Position numbers and translations under genes: made by a program. From assembly GCF_022344005.1 (NCBI RefSeq), contig NZ_CP092193.1:1-64000 (forward strand): a DNA stretch of 64,000 bases. The letters are read 5' to 3'. Shown piece by piece: positions 15,821 through 23,474 of the stretch. The notes under the pieces were generated by a model. The model was not told the origin of the DNA, did not search any database, and saw only the letters and a list, made by a program, of their open reading frames with translations. How positions within the stretch are numbered: position 1 is the stretch's first letter; each line of letters begins with the position of its first letter. Source of the DNA: Deinococcus sp. KNUC1210 (GTDB lineage: Bacteria > Deinococcota > Deinococci > Deinococcales > Deinococcaceae).

Positions 15821-16495
15821 ATGAACGTTCCCGACCGCGCCCTGCTCGCCGTAGACGCCAGCGCCCTCGGCCCCCGCGCTGCTTACGGTGCCGTGCTGCT
15901 GCTACCGGACGGCACTCGCTTGGAAATGAGCGGCCCGCTGCCCCGCAACAAGCACCAGGAGGTCACTGCCGCTGTCGCCGCCCTGCGCTTCCTGCCCGCT
16001 GGCATGCCCGCCACCCTGTATGTCGACGCGCAGGCAGACGTGCTGTTGGCGTCGCTGTGCATCACCCACCCGCACGTGCAGGTGCAGCAGCTCTCCCGCA
16101 ACAGCACGCCGGAGCACGAACGCGCCCACGACCTCGCCCGCGCTGCGCTAAAAGCCCTCGGCACGCCGCTGGAAGCCCTGCACGCGTCTGGCCCGCAGTT
16201 GGCGGTCTTCACCCGAACGGCGGTGGACAGCAGTCCGCGCGTGGCCGTCGCGTACTGGCAGGGTGATGAGCTGGTCACCCGCACCCAGATGGTGCCGAAG
16301 GGGCTGACGAAAGCGCTGACGCTCCAGGCCATCGAGGACGCCGCCAGAACGCTGATCCCATCCGGTCTCGAACTGGTGATCACTGGACGGGCCACGCCGC
16401 GCGGTCTCACACCGAGCTGGAACGTGACTCGCGAGCAGCTGGCCGCCATGCGGCAACAAGCGGAGGCCGCGCTCGTCAATTCAGAAGTTGGCTGA
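15821..16495 (+). CDS. RNase H-fold protein
   Basis: 224 residues from the ATG at 15821. The first 130 residues follow the RNase HI pattern: strand with an acidic residue (LLAVDASALG), GAVLLLPDG, a conserved NKHQEVTAAVAAL helix carrying the Glu, LYVDAQADVLL, and a late ERAHDLARAALKALG helix. The usual catalytic Asp/Glu set looks partly present (D, E, D). The C-terminal 90 residues are a second domain I do not recognise. It lies 61 bp beyond the 5' end of ssrA, divergent from it, and its 3' end overlaps the convergent regulator by 20 bp. Confidence 0.6.
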   Translation: MNVPDRALLAVDASALGPRAAYGAVLLLPDGTRLEMSGPLPRNKHQEVTAAVAALRFLPAGMPATLYVDAQADVLLASLCITHPHVQVQQLSRNSTPEHERAHDLARAALKALGTPLEALHASGPQLAVFTRTAVDSSPRVAVAYWQGDELVTRTQMVPKGLTKALTLQAIEDAARTLIPSGLELVITGRATPRGLTPSWNVTREQLAAMRQQAEAALVNSEVG

Positions 16496-19457
16496 GCAGC
16501 GGCGTCTCGCCCTCGCTCGCCTGTGCCAGCGCCCGCTCAGCCCCCGCAACCAGGGCGGGCACCTGATGGCGGGTACCGAACGCCCGCACTGCGGTAAATA
16601 ACTCGACTGTCTGCGCGAGCTCGGCGGCCCGCACCAGTCGCCGCAGCGCCGTGTCCGGATCGCTGGCGTCGAGCGCCTCGGCACTCCGGGCGAGCACCGC
16701 CGCCACATGCTGCTGGATGACCCTGCGCTGATCAACCGCCCAGGTGGATTCGGATTCCGGCAGGAAGGTCGCATACCGCCCCTCGAGCTTGTCCGGGTCG
16801 GTTTCGCGCAGAGACTCCAGCGCGTCCAGCTTGATCTCCACGTCTTCGGACAGTCGCCAGGCGGAATTCTGCACGCCCCGCCCACCGGTGATCACGACTT
16901 CAGGCACATCCGGCAGGAGCTGCCGCACGGCCTTATTCAGCACCGAGCGGGCGGTTCGCAGGGACTGGCGTGCCTGTACCAATTCGGCGTCCTCCCACAG
17001 GGTAGCGGCCAGATGATCCTGGCGGCGCAGCCCCTCGGAGGCGGCATGCAAGACTAGGTACGCCAGCAATTCCACCCCCGCGCTGCCCACGTCGAGCGGC
17101 TGTCCGTTGACGAGCAGCCGCCGCCGCCCCAGGGTCTCGATCTGCAGGCGGGGTTTCACATACCAGGTGTCCAAAGCCGCTTTGTGACGGACGAAGAACG
17201 CTCGGAACATCGGCACGTCCCAGCCGTTGGCGGTGCTGACGGCGAACAGTCGCTGGATCACGTCGGCGGTGTAGGTTGCTTCCAGGTAGGTGTCGCCGTC
17301 CCTCAGATAGGTCTCGGAGAGGTGCAGCAGCTGTTCGTGTGTAAGGCGGCCGAGCGACAGCAGTACCTCGGCGCGGAACTGCTCAGCGGCATAGAAGGCG
17401 CGTTCCTGTCGCTCGGCAGACAGCGTGAGCACCTGCTCGACCAAGGCCAGCGCCAGGTCGGGCTGGCCTTCGGCAAACAGCAGCCGCGCGTCGGTGTACA
17501 GCCGATGCACGTAACTCAGTGACGCCTCGGCGGGGGTGTACAGGCCGTACACCCGGTGATACAGCGCCCGGGCCTCCTGCTGGCGACCGGTTTGCCGCAG
17601 GGCATCCACCAGCAGATTGAGCGCCTCCGCCGCCAGGCTGTAAGTGCCGTGGTCGAGATGGTGCGTGAGCGAGTGTTCGAGCGTCGTAATCGCCAGATCG
17701 GTGCGGCCCTGCACCAGATACGTCAGCCCCAGGGCCATCTCCGCCACCGCGATCCCCAACGGATAGGCGCTGGTCGCGTGCAGGAACTGCTGAACCATGG
17801 TTTCGGCGCGGGCCAACTCGCCCCGGCTGAGGTAGGTCAGCGTCAGCGGGTGAATGGTGGGCATGATGCGGTGCGGCAGCCGCGCCTGCAGGCCGACCTG
17901 ATATGCCCGCTCGTTCATCTCGGTCGCCCGGTCTGACTGATCGAGATGGTCGTACACGTAGGCCAGCACCGTCAGGGTGGCGATGCTGAGGCTGGCTTCG
18001 CCAAGCGCCTCCGCCCGCTGGACGCCCTCTTCGGCGGGGGCAAGCGCCTCAGAGGGCCGACCGCTGGCGACCAGCAGGCTGGCCCGGCTCCGCAGCAGCT
18101 GGATGCAGTCGCGTTCCTCGTGGGCGAACGGGAGGCCTTTGGCCACCCACGCCAGCCCCTCCTCGACGCGGCCGCGCCGGAACTCAGCAATCGTCAGCCC
18201 AAAGTAGCTGGTGGCCGTCGCGCTGCCGTCCTGATCCTGCGCCAGCAGGATCGCCAATCCACCGTCCGCGTCGCCGGTCTCCAGCCGGGCCAGTCCCAAC
18301 AGCGCCCGCAGGTTAGCCGAGAGCGCGGCCTGCGGAAACTGGGTCAGGACCGTGAGCGCCAGCTGCCAGTCGGCGGCCCGGTACCACTGCGACACCAGGG
18401 CTTCAGCCAGTGGCACCGCGAGATCTGGACGCCCACCCGCGAGAAAGTGCCGAAGGGCCCGGTAGGGTTGCGAGGTGGCCTCGTGCACGCCCTGAGCGAC
18501 GTGCAGGGCCCGGAAGCGCTCTGGCTGCGCTTGCAACTGGGTGTCGAGCACCTGCCGCAGCAGGTCATGCGGCACGCTGGCGTCGGCGCTGCGGGTGATC
18601 GGCAGGCCGAGCCGCAGCAACTCACCCAGCCACCCGGATGGCAGGGTCAGGCCGAGGGCGTGGGCCTGCGCTTCACTCCAGTGCTCCAGCACGCTCAGTG
18701 CAGGCAGCTGAGTCTGTACAGCGGACGGCAGCGGCAGGAGCAGATGGTCGATCAACTCGGCAGGGCTGGGCGTGCCTGGCTGGGTGTGGCTGTACAGCGT
18801 CAGCAGGATCGGCGCGGGCCACCCGGCATACGCTGCCTGAAGTGCGTGGGCGTCCACCGGGCCGGTGCGGAGCTGCTGAGCCAGGGCGGCAGTCTCGTCG
18901 GGCGTGAGGGCCAGCTGCTCTGGGCCGATCAGCATCGCCTGTCCGCTGGCGACCAGCGGAGCAGCGCTGAGGTGGCTGCCCGCATGCTGCGCCACCATCA
19001 GCCGGTGGCCGTCGCCCAGGCGGTCGAGCAGCGACAGCACTGCCCGGGCTGACTCGGCGCTCAGGTGATCTCCGCCGTCCAGGATCAGTGTCAAGTTCTC
19101 GGGGGCGGCATTCAGGTCGTCCGCCAGGGCGTCGATGCGCTGCTCACGCGTTGCGCCAGGTGGCAGGGCGTCCCACGCGTCCAGGGCGACGGCAGCAAGG
19201 CGGGCCGCCTCAGCGATCCCGGTCAACAGGCTGCGCGGGTCCTGATCGTCCTCGCGTAGCCGGAGCCACAGCACGCCGCTGCCCTGCTGACGTGCCCACT
19301 GGGCCAGCACGACGGATTTACCGTAACCGCTGGGAGCCACAAAAAAGACCGCCCGGACCGGACGGCCGAGCAGGTCGAGGAGGTGAGGACGCTGCGTTTC
19401 GGTGGGCAACGGCTGGGGCAGCGCGAATCTGGGATTGAGACGAATCGCACGGGACAT
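16476..19457 (-). CDS. MalT-like ATPase / TPR / SARP-type transcriptional regulator
   Basis: 993 residues. The N-terminal NTPase has a Walker A at residues 41-48 (APSGYGKS) and a Walker B-like LILDGGD near 125. Residues about 330-730 are helical repeats of TPR type. The C-terminal 220 residues start with a winged helix of the OmpR/SARP kind (LQIETLGRRRLLVNGQPLD, residues about 767-850) and then a BTAD-like helical region. This STAND architecture senses an inducer and activates transcription. It is downstream, on the same strand, of the secreted peptide and the 487-residue helical-repeat gene, so all three may form one signalling unit. Regulators like this also occur as ordinary chromosomal genes in Deinococcus. 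Confidence 0.75.
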   Translation of the reverse strand: MSRAIRLNPRFALPQPLPTETQRPHLLDLLGRPVRAVFFVAPSGYGKSVVLAQWARQQGSGVLWLRLREDDQDPRSLLTGIAEAARLAAVALDAWDALPPGATREQRIDALADDLNAAPENLTLILDGGDHLSAESARAVLSLLDRLGDGHRLMVAQHAGSHLSAAPLVASGQAMLIGPEQLALTPDETAALAQQLRTGPVDAHALQAAYAGWPAPILLTLYSHTQPGTPSPAELIDHLLLPLPSAVQTQLPALSVLEHWSEAQAHALGLTLPSGWLGELLRLGLPITRSADASVPHDLLRQVLDTQLQAQPERFRALHVAQGVHEATSQPYRALRHFLAGGRPDLAVPLAEALVSQWYRAADWQLALTVLTQFPQAALSANLRALLGLARLETGDADGGLAILLAQDQDGSATATSYFGLTIAEFRRGRVEEGLAWVAKGLPFAHEERDCIQLLRSRASLLVASGRPSEALAPAEEGVQRAEALGEASLSIATLTVLAYVYDHLDQSDRATEMNERAYQVGLQARLPHRIMPTIHPLTLTYLSRGELARAETMVQQFLHATSAYPLGIAVAEMALGLTYLVQGRTDLAITTLEHSLTHHLDHGTYSLAAEALNLLVDALRQTGRQQEARALYHRVYGLYTPAEASLSYVHRLYTDARLLFAEGQPDLALALVEQVLTLSAERQERAFYAAEQFRAEVLLSLGRLTHEQLLHLSETYLRDGDTYLEATYTADVIQRLFAVSTANGWDVPMFRAFFVRHKAALDTWYVKPRLQIETLGRRRLLVNGQPLDVGSAGVELLAYLVLHAASEGLRRQDHLAATLWEDAELVQARQSLRTARSVLNKAVRQLLPDVPEVVITGGRGVQNSAWRLSEDVEIKLDALESLRETDPDKLEGRYATFLPESESTWAVDQRRVIQQHVAAVLARSAEALDASDPDTALRRLVRAAELAQTVELFTAVRAFGTRHQVPALVAGAERALAQASEGETPLLSQLLN

Positions 19458-19526
19458 CTGTCCATGCTAGATCAGCGTGTCTACCAATTGGACGAATTCC
19501 CCCATTTCATGAGGGTCGATGGACGA

Positions 19527-19676
19527 TCAACAGCCCAGGCAGGGATCAAGAACAACCGGAACGATTACCGGTTTCGGGACTCGCTGGGTCAAGTTCGATG
19601 AAGCAGGCGCGGCACTGGCCGAGGCGAACGCAACAGAGACCAGACCAATCAGAATTCCCTTTACAAGAAAGCGCAT
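19527..19676 (-). CDS. Small secreted peptide precursor ending DPCLGC
   Basis: 49 residues with a signal peptide (MRFLVKGILIGLVSVAFASA, cleavage probably after SASA). A mature tail of about 26 residues ends VVLDPCLGC at the stop codon. It starts 27 nt after the stop of the helical-repeat gene and ends 70 nt before the start of the MalT/SARP-like gene, all on the minus strand. A short secreted pro-peptide directly behind a helical-repeat receptor gene is the layout of rap-phr and aimR-aimP. Two other small secreted peptides in the window have DPCxxC. The peptide-signal role is inference. Confidence 0.6.
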   Translation of the reverse strand: MRFLVKGILIGLVSVAFASASAAPASSNLTQRVPKPVIVPVVLDPCLGC

Positions 19677-19703
19677 ACCCCCAGCGTAGGCAGCCCATCC
19701 CGG

Positions 19704-21167
19704 TTATGGGTACATCCGTAGTACATCCTGTACATCGGACGTCATTTCGGAACTGACTGCAGCGTGGGCCGACTTCCATGCGATGACATGCTGGGGCAAA
19801 TGAGCCCCTCGGTACGCTTCAACCAGTCGTATGCAAGCACGCGCAACCCAGCCCAGATTGACCACAGCCGAGGGAAGAATCGCCGCATCTTCAAGAGCCG
19901 TGTAATACGCCTCTGTGGCCGCCATAGTAGGATCTACTCCTACTTGGGTCACCGCTTCCTTAATCAGGATCAGGCCGGTCGTGCCCGGCAACTCTAAAGT
20001 GGTGCCGTTCCAGGCGATGTGGTTGCCAGCAAGAAGCGGCACGCTGTCAAGATCTTCCCTGGGATACGTGTGTCCCAAAGGGCTTTTGAGCAACAGAATG
20101 TACATTTCTGGAAAGACCTGCCGCACAAAAAAGAAGAACGGACGATGTTCCGGCATCTGATCCAGCGCCTGCTCGAAGGCAGCGAGAGCATCGACAACCC
20201 GCACTCTGGCATCACCAGCGATATAGGCTGCCAATTGGGCCAATGCGAAGAGCGCAGCCTGATCAGGTTGAGCTGGTCGTTCAGGACCCAGCAATTCTAA
20301 GGCACCTTCAGCCTGTGGCGAACGCCGCAAGAGGCTAAAGGCGCGAAAGATGCGGGCATAGGTCGATTTTGGCTCTCCTGTGACGGCTGCCAGAGACCCA
20401 ATCTCGTGGATGTGCCTCAGTGCTCGAACAGCTTGAGCAAGTTGTACGTAACCGAGCGACAGCAATTCGTCAGAAGGTATGAGCGACGGCAGGCCAAGTA
20501 CGGCATATAGAAATTCCCGAAGAGCGGTCGTTGCCGTGTCCTCGTGATTGGGTGTTCCCAGAGCATGCAGCGCATTCCGATAGCTGCCATACGACATCCA
20601 CGCCTCGGCGAGATTCCGTTGCCCAAATGCCCGCCGCCGGATCGGCATTGGGGCGATCAGCAGTCGCTGCAACTCTTCCGGACGGGCTTTCCCCCGCAGC
20701 GACATGATGCGCTCCCTCTCGAATTCCAGCATCTGAATGCGGTGCGATAGGCCGACCGTCTGCGCCAGGGTGATAGCAGACGCCAGTTCCCAGAGGGCGG
20801 ATTCGTTTTCGCCCGTCTGGGCAAGGGACACCGCCCGTGCAGCATGTGCATGGCATCCTGCTTCAAGTACCAGCAGATCACTGTTCAGGGTGAATGTGTC
20901 TGCTGCAAGCACGGCCTCATGTTCACCCAACATGGCCTTGATCGAAAGGCTGACTGCCTGAGCCAGCGGGAGACGATCCGCGTGCAGTGCCGTAAGCATC
21001 TCAATCATCAGTGCGGAGTCGCCTGTCGCCAACGCACATTGGCCACGGCGTGCACGCCCTTCGGGTGTCGCGTTGGACAGTTGATCCAGTAATTCCCTGA
21101 ACTGGTTTGAACTGTTCAGCAGGCGATCAAAGAGCGCGGGTTGGAGCAGGTCGTGTTCCGAAATCAT
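19704..21167 (-). CDS. Helical-repeat (TPR-like) protein, candidate peptide receptor
   Basis: 487 residues from the ATG at 21167, chosen because GAGAGGA lies eight bases upstream; a TTG six bases earlier is possible. The protein is made of helical pairs rich in Ala/Leu throughout (LAQTGENESALWELASAITL and similar), as in TPR-type RRNPP sensors. I see no clear HTH at the N-terminus, so it may act by protein-protein contact as Rap does, or its DNA-binding domain is diverged. It is followed at once by the secreted peptide gene, and diverges from the operator-bearing early promoter at 21.25 kb. Confidence 0.6.
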   Translation of the reverse strand: MISEHDLLQPALFDRLLNSSNQFRELLDQLSNATPEGRARRGQCALATGDSALMIEMLTALHADRLPLAQAVSLSIKAMLGEHEAVLAADTFTLNSDLLVLEAGCHAHAARAVSLAQTGENESALWELASAITLAQTVGLSHRIQMLEFERERIMSLRGKARPEELQRLLIAPMPIRRRAFGQRNLAEAWMSYGSYRNALHALGTPNHEDTATTALREFLYAVLGLPSLIPSDELLSLGYVQLAQAVRALRHIHEIGSLAAVTGEPKSTYARIFRAFSLLRRSPQAEGALELLGPERPAQPDQAALFALAQLAAYIAGDARVRVVDALAAFEQALDQMPEHRPFFFFVRQVFPEMYILLLKSPLGHTYPREDLDSVPLLAGNHIAWNGTTLELPGTTGLILIKEAVTQVGVDPTMAATEAYYTALEDAAILPSAVVNLGWVARACIRLVEAYRGAHLPQHVIAWKSAHAAVSSEMTSDVQDVLRMYP

Positions 21168-21224
21168 GATCAAGGTCCTCTCAGTGTACGGAGGCGCAGT
21201 CGCCTTTGATGGTCAACTGTCGTC

Positions 21225-21274
21225 TGTACAAAGGATAGACACATCTTGCCTGTTTTGTCTAACGGTTGTACAAT
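21225..21274 (+). promoter_or_regulatory. Early-operon promoter with two repressor operators
   Basis: TTGCCT at 21246-21251, 17-18 nt spacer, TACAAT at 21269-21274. Operator TGTCTAACGGTTGTACA at 21256-21272 covers the -10 box and differs from O1 of the switch by one base. A second copy, TGTACAAAGGATAGACA at 21225-21241, lies 31 bp away centre to centre, about three helical turns. The repressor at 13968 should shut this promoter, as at lambda OL. The same intergenic region carries the start of the divergent helical-repeat gene, which may therefore be co-regulated. Confidence 0.7.
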
Positions 21275-21354
21275 TGGAGGTAGATGGAACCCAAAACGGG
21301 TGCGCCCGCCACTCAAGCTTGGAAGGCAAGTGGTCGGGCGCAAGGGGTACTGAT

Positions 21355-21710
21355 ATGACGTTACAGGCCAACAACGATTTCTTCAAGCCCCGCTCGCCGC
21401 TGCAGGCGGCTGAAGCCAGCATCACCACGGCGCAGGACACCTACTTCGTGTCTGCGATCTGCCTGAGCACATCACCCACCAGCCGCACGACGCAGCACAG
21501 CGTCACCGTCACGCGCCTGAGCGACGGCAAGGTAGCGCCGAGCCACGAGTACCTGCTCGCCACCAGCCGCGTCCGCAAGAACGAGAACGGTGACAAGGTC
21601 GCGACCCCCTATTACAGCGCGAGCGGTGTCGGCAGCTGGGGCACCTGGCAGGCGGCGATGGACGCGTTCCTCTCACAGGGTGTGGCGTTCTTCGAGGGGA
21701 TGCGGCGTGA
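21355..21710 (+). CDS. First protein of the early operon, apparent frameshift near its end
   Basis: The frame from the ATG at 21355 gives a credible protein up to about 21700 (ending GVAFFEG). Beyond that the same frame is only a shadow of the next gene. Restoring one G in the run at 21696-21699 makes the frame end FEGDAA at the TGA 21708-21710, giving 118 residues and a GTGA overlap with the next start, the pattern of nearly every other junction here. The protein is beta-rich (TYFVSAICLSTSPTSRTTQH) and unrecognised. Confidence 0.55.
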
Positions 21711-22351
21711 GTGCCCTCACCCTCCATCTGACCGGCGTCCTGGGCACCAGCATCACGGTGAACCTGACGGACGAGCGCGACGTGCTGCCGACCCTCCGCA
21801 AATACGGTCATCAGGGCTGGACCAGCGGGAACATCCCCGCAGGCGGGCTGGTGCTGCCGCTGGCAATGGCCGACGACTTCGACTGGGCCCTGATCGGAGC
21901 GCGGCCCTACACCAACGCCGACGGCGAGGCCTGCGTGCTGTACCGGGGCCACAGCTACAAGCGCCGCGAAATGGACGAGGTGGACACCAAGAAGCTCAAG
22001 CTGCCGAAGATCGTCAAGTACAGCCGGGGCGCGAAACCCACCGACCCCGCGCACCTGAAGGAAGGCGAAGACGGCGGCGTGCAGTACGTCACGCTCATCA
22101 GCTTCAAGGGCGCTGGGCGCGTGATCGAGGCGTATCTCAATCCGGACAACCGGACCAGTCAGCCTGAGCAACAGGCCAGCCAGGAAGTGCCGGACGTGCT
22201 GCGGAAAGACCTCGTGCACCGCCTGAACGCCGTTCTGAAGATCAAGCGGCTGAGCATGGCCGACGTGCTCCGCGAGCAGGGCGTGCAGCAGCTGGTTCAG
22301 GTGGATGACCTGGCGCTGGCGCAGATCGTGGCCCGACTGGAGCAGGCATGA
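21707..22351 (+). CDS. Hypothetical early phage protein
   Basis: 214 residues from the GTG at 21707 (MSALTLHLTGVLG). A beta-rich N-terminal half contains FDWALIGARPYTNADGEACV and RGHSYKRREMDE. The C-terminal region is basic and helical (LNAVLKIKRLSMADVLREQG), suggesting nucleic-acid contact. Start and stop overlap both neighbours by four bases. Family unknown. Confidence 0.6.
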   Translation: MSALTLHLTGVLGTSITVNLTDERDVLPTLRKYGHQGWTSGNIPAGGLVLPLAMADDFDWALIGARPYTNADGEACVLYRGHSYKRREMDEVDTKKLKLPKIVKYSRGAKPTDPAHLKEGEDGGVQYVTLISFKGAGRVIEAYLNPDNRTSQPEQQASQEVPDVLRKDLVHRLNAVLKIKRLSMADVLREQGVQQLVQVDDLALAQIVARLEQA

Positions 22352-22512
22352 ACGACGCCCTATACCACGCGTACCGCCAGGCGCAGGACCGCTACCTGAA
22401 GGCGCTGATCGACGGCGCTGCCAACCTGTCGGTGCTGCGGGCCGAGGCGGCGGAAGCGGCCCTGAAGTACCGCCACGCCTTCCAGACCTCGCTGGCCGGA
22501 GCATCCGCGTGA
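22348..22512 (+). CDS. Small helical early protein
   Basis: 54 residues, ATGA overlap upstream and GTGA overlap downstream. Entirely helical and alanine-rich (YHAYRQAQDRYLKALIDG), possibly a coiled-coil adaptor. Position and overlaps support it as a real gene although it is very short. Confidence 0.55.
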   Translation: MNDALYHAYRQAQDRYLKALIDGAANLSVLRAEAAEAALKYRHAFQTSLAGASA

Positions 22513-22724
22513 CTGCTCCAGCCCCCACGCTGCTCTACCGCAAGTACAGCGTCAGCGTGTCGCAGGACGGCATCAGCCGCAGCACCATCCTCCACACCCA
22601 GGCGGACATGCTCGGCGCGTTGCTGACCTACACCGCCGAGGGCGCGACCGTCACCGTCCAGGAACGCTGGCTCGAAGACCAGGGCGCAGGCCCGACCGAA
22701 GGCGAACCCAGGACCCAGCCATGA
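22509..22724 (+). CDS. Small early protein
   Basis: 71 residues from a GTG at 22509. Beta-rich (TLLYRKYSVSVSQDGISRST) with an acidic tail (EGEPRTQP). It overlaps both neighbours by four bases within the early operon. No family recognised. Confidence 0.55.
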   Translation: MTAPAPTLLYRKYSVSVSQDGISRSTILHTQADMLGALLTYTAEGATVTVQERWLEDQGAGPTEGEPRTQP

Positions 22725-22834
22725 CCGGCTGCACGCCGTTGCTCCTGATGGTCAGCGCGACCGGCTGCGTCGGCCTGTTCGGAATCGTCTATTTGCTGGA
22801 CACCCTCTCCACCCCGCTCGGAGGCACGTTATGA
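22721..22834 (+). CDS. Tiny single-pass membrane protein
   Basis: 37 residues, with a hydrophobic segment TPLLLMVSATGCVGLFGIVY. The start overlaps the previous stop (ATGA) and the stop overlaps the next start (ATGA), so it is expressed with the operon. It precedes another small membrane protein and the two may act together. Confidence 0.5.
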   Translation: MTGCTPLLLMVSATGCVGLFGIVYLLDTLSTPLGGTL

Positions 22835-23097
22835 AGAAGTTTTCCTACCCATTTGGCAGCGTGCGTCTTGGAGTTGGCATTTTTCTGTTCTTCGGGACGC
22901 TCGGACGGGCTGACCAGACGCCGCTCACCCTCAACATGCTGCCGATGACGCTGCTGGGCGTCCTGCTCGCTGTCTGGGGCATGTCCCGGAAAGAGAACCA
23001 CGTCGGGCTGAAGCGCGTGCTGCGCCGTCTTGCTGCCCGCGTGCCCCGCACCCGCCAGCAGCGCCGCCAGCACATCTACCTCCGGGCGGCTCGGTGA
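22831..23097 (+). CDS. Small membrane protein with basic tail
   Basis: 88 residues with two hydrophobic stretches (VRLGVGIFLFFGTLG and MLPMTLLGVLLAVWGM) followed by an arginine-rich tail of about 30 residues. Topology is probably two transmembrane helices with the basic end in the cytoplasm. Role unknown; small early membrane proteins in phages often act in superinfection exclusion. Confidence 0.55.
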   Translation: MKKFSYPFGSVRLGVGIFLFFGTLGRADQTPLTLNMLPMTLLGVLLAVWGMSRKENHVGLKRVLRRLAARVPRTRQQRRQHIYLRAAR

Positions 23098-23474
23098 TGA
23101 GCCGCACGCAACTCACCACCGAAGCGGCTGAAGCCCGCGTCATCGAACACGCCCGCGAGCAGCACGCACATTACCGCCACGTGCTACAGGAAGCGGCCCT
23201 GTCGGGCATTGACCTGCCGGACGGACGCCTGATGATGATCGGCGGACGCTGGTTCTTGGTCGCCCACGCCACGGCTGTGCGGCGCTTCTCGGTGCTGCCA
23301 CCGAAGAAAGGGAGCCGCAGCCGGACGGTCACGGTGCCCACGCGGGCACGACTGGCCGTGTACCTGTGCGAGCTGGGCTACCCCGAAACACAGGCCGGAC
23401 GCCACGCGCACCACGCCTGGAAGACCGGACAGGCCAAAGCGGGCACCGTCGTCATCATGGGGGAACTGAAGTGA
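23094..23474 (+). CDS. Hypothetical early phage protein
   Basis: 126 residues; ATG at 23094, or the adjacent one at 23097. A compact beta domain (LMMIGGRWFLVAHATAVRRF) is followed by a basic region with a helix-turn-helix-like LAVYLCELGYPETQAGRHAH. It ends in a GTGA overlap with the cytosine methyltransferase. No family recognised. Confidence 0.55.
   Translation: MMSRTQLTTEAAEARVIEHAREQHAHYRHVLQEAALSGIDLPDGRLMMIGGRWFLVAHATAVRRFSVLPPKKGSRSRTVTVPTRARLAVYLCELGYPETQAGRHAHHAWKTGQAKAGTVVIMGELK

Noticed and set aside
21712..22167. Long C-terminal extension of the first early gene
   Set aside because: The frame is an arginine-rich shadow of the next gene and does not look like protein.
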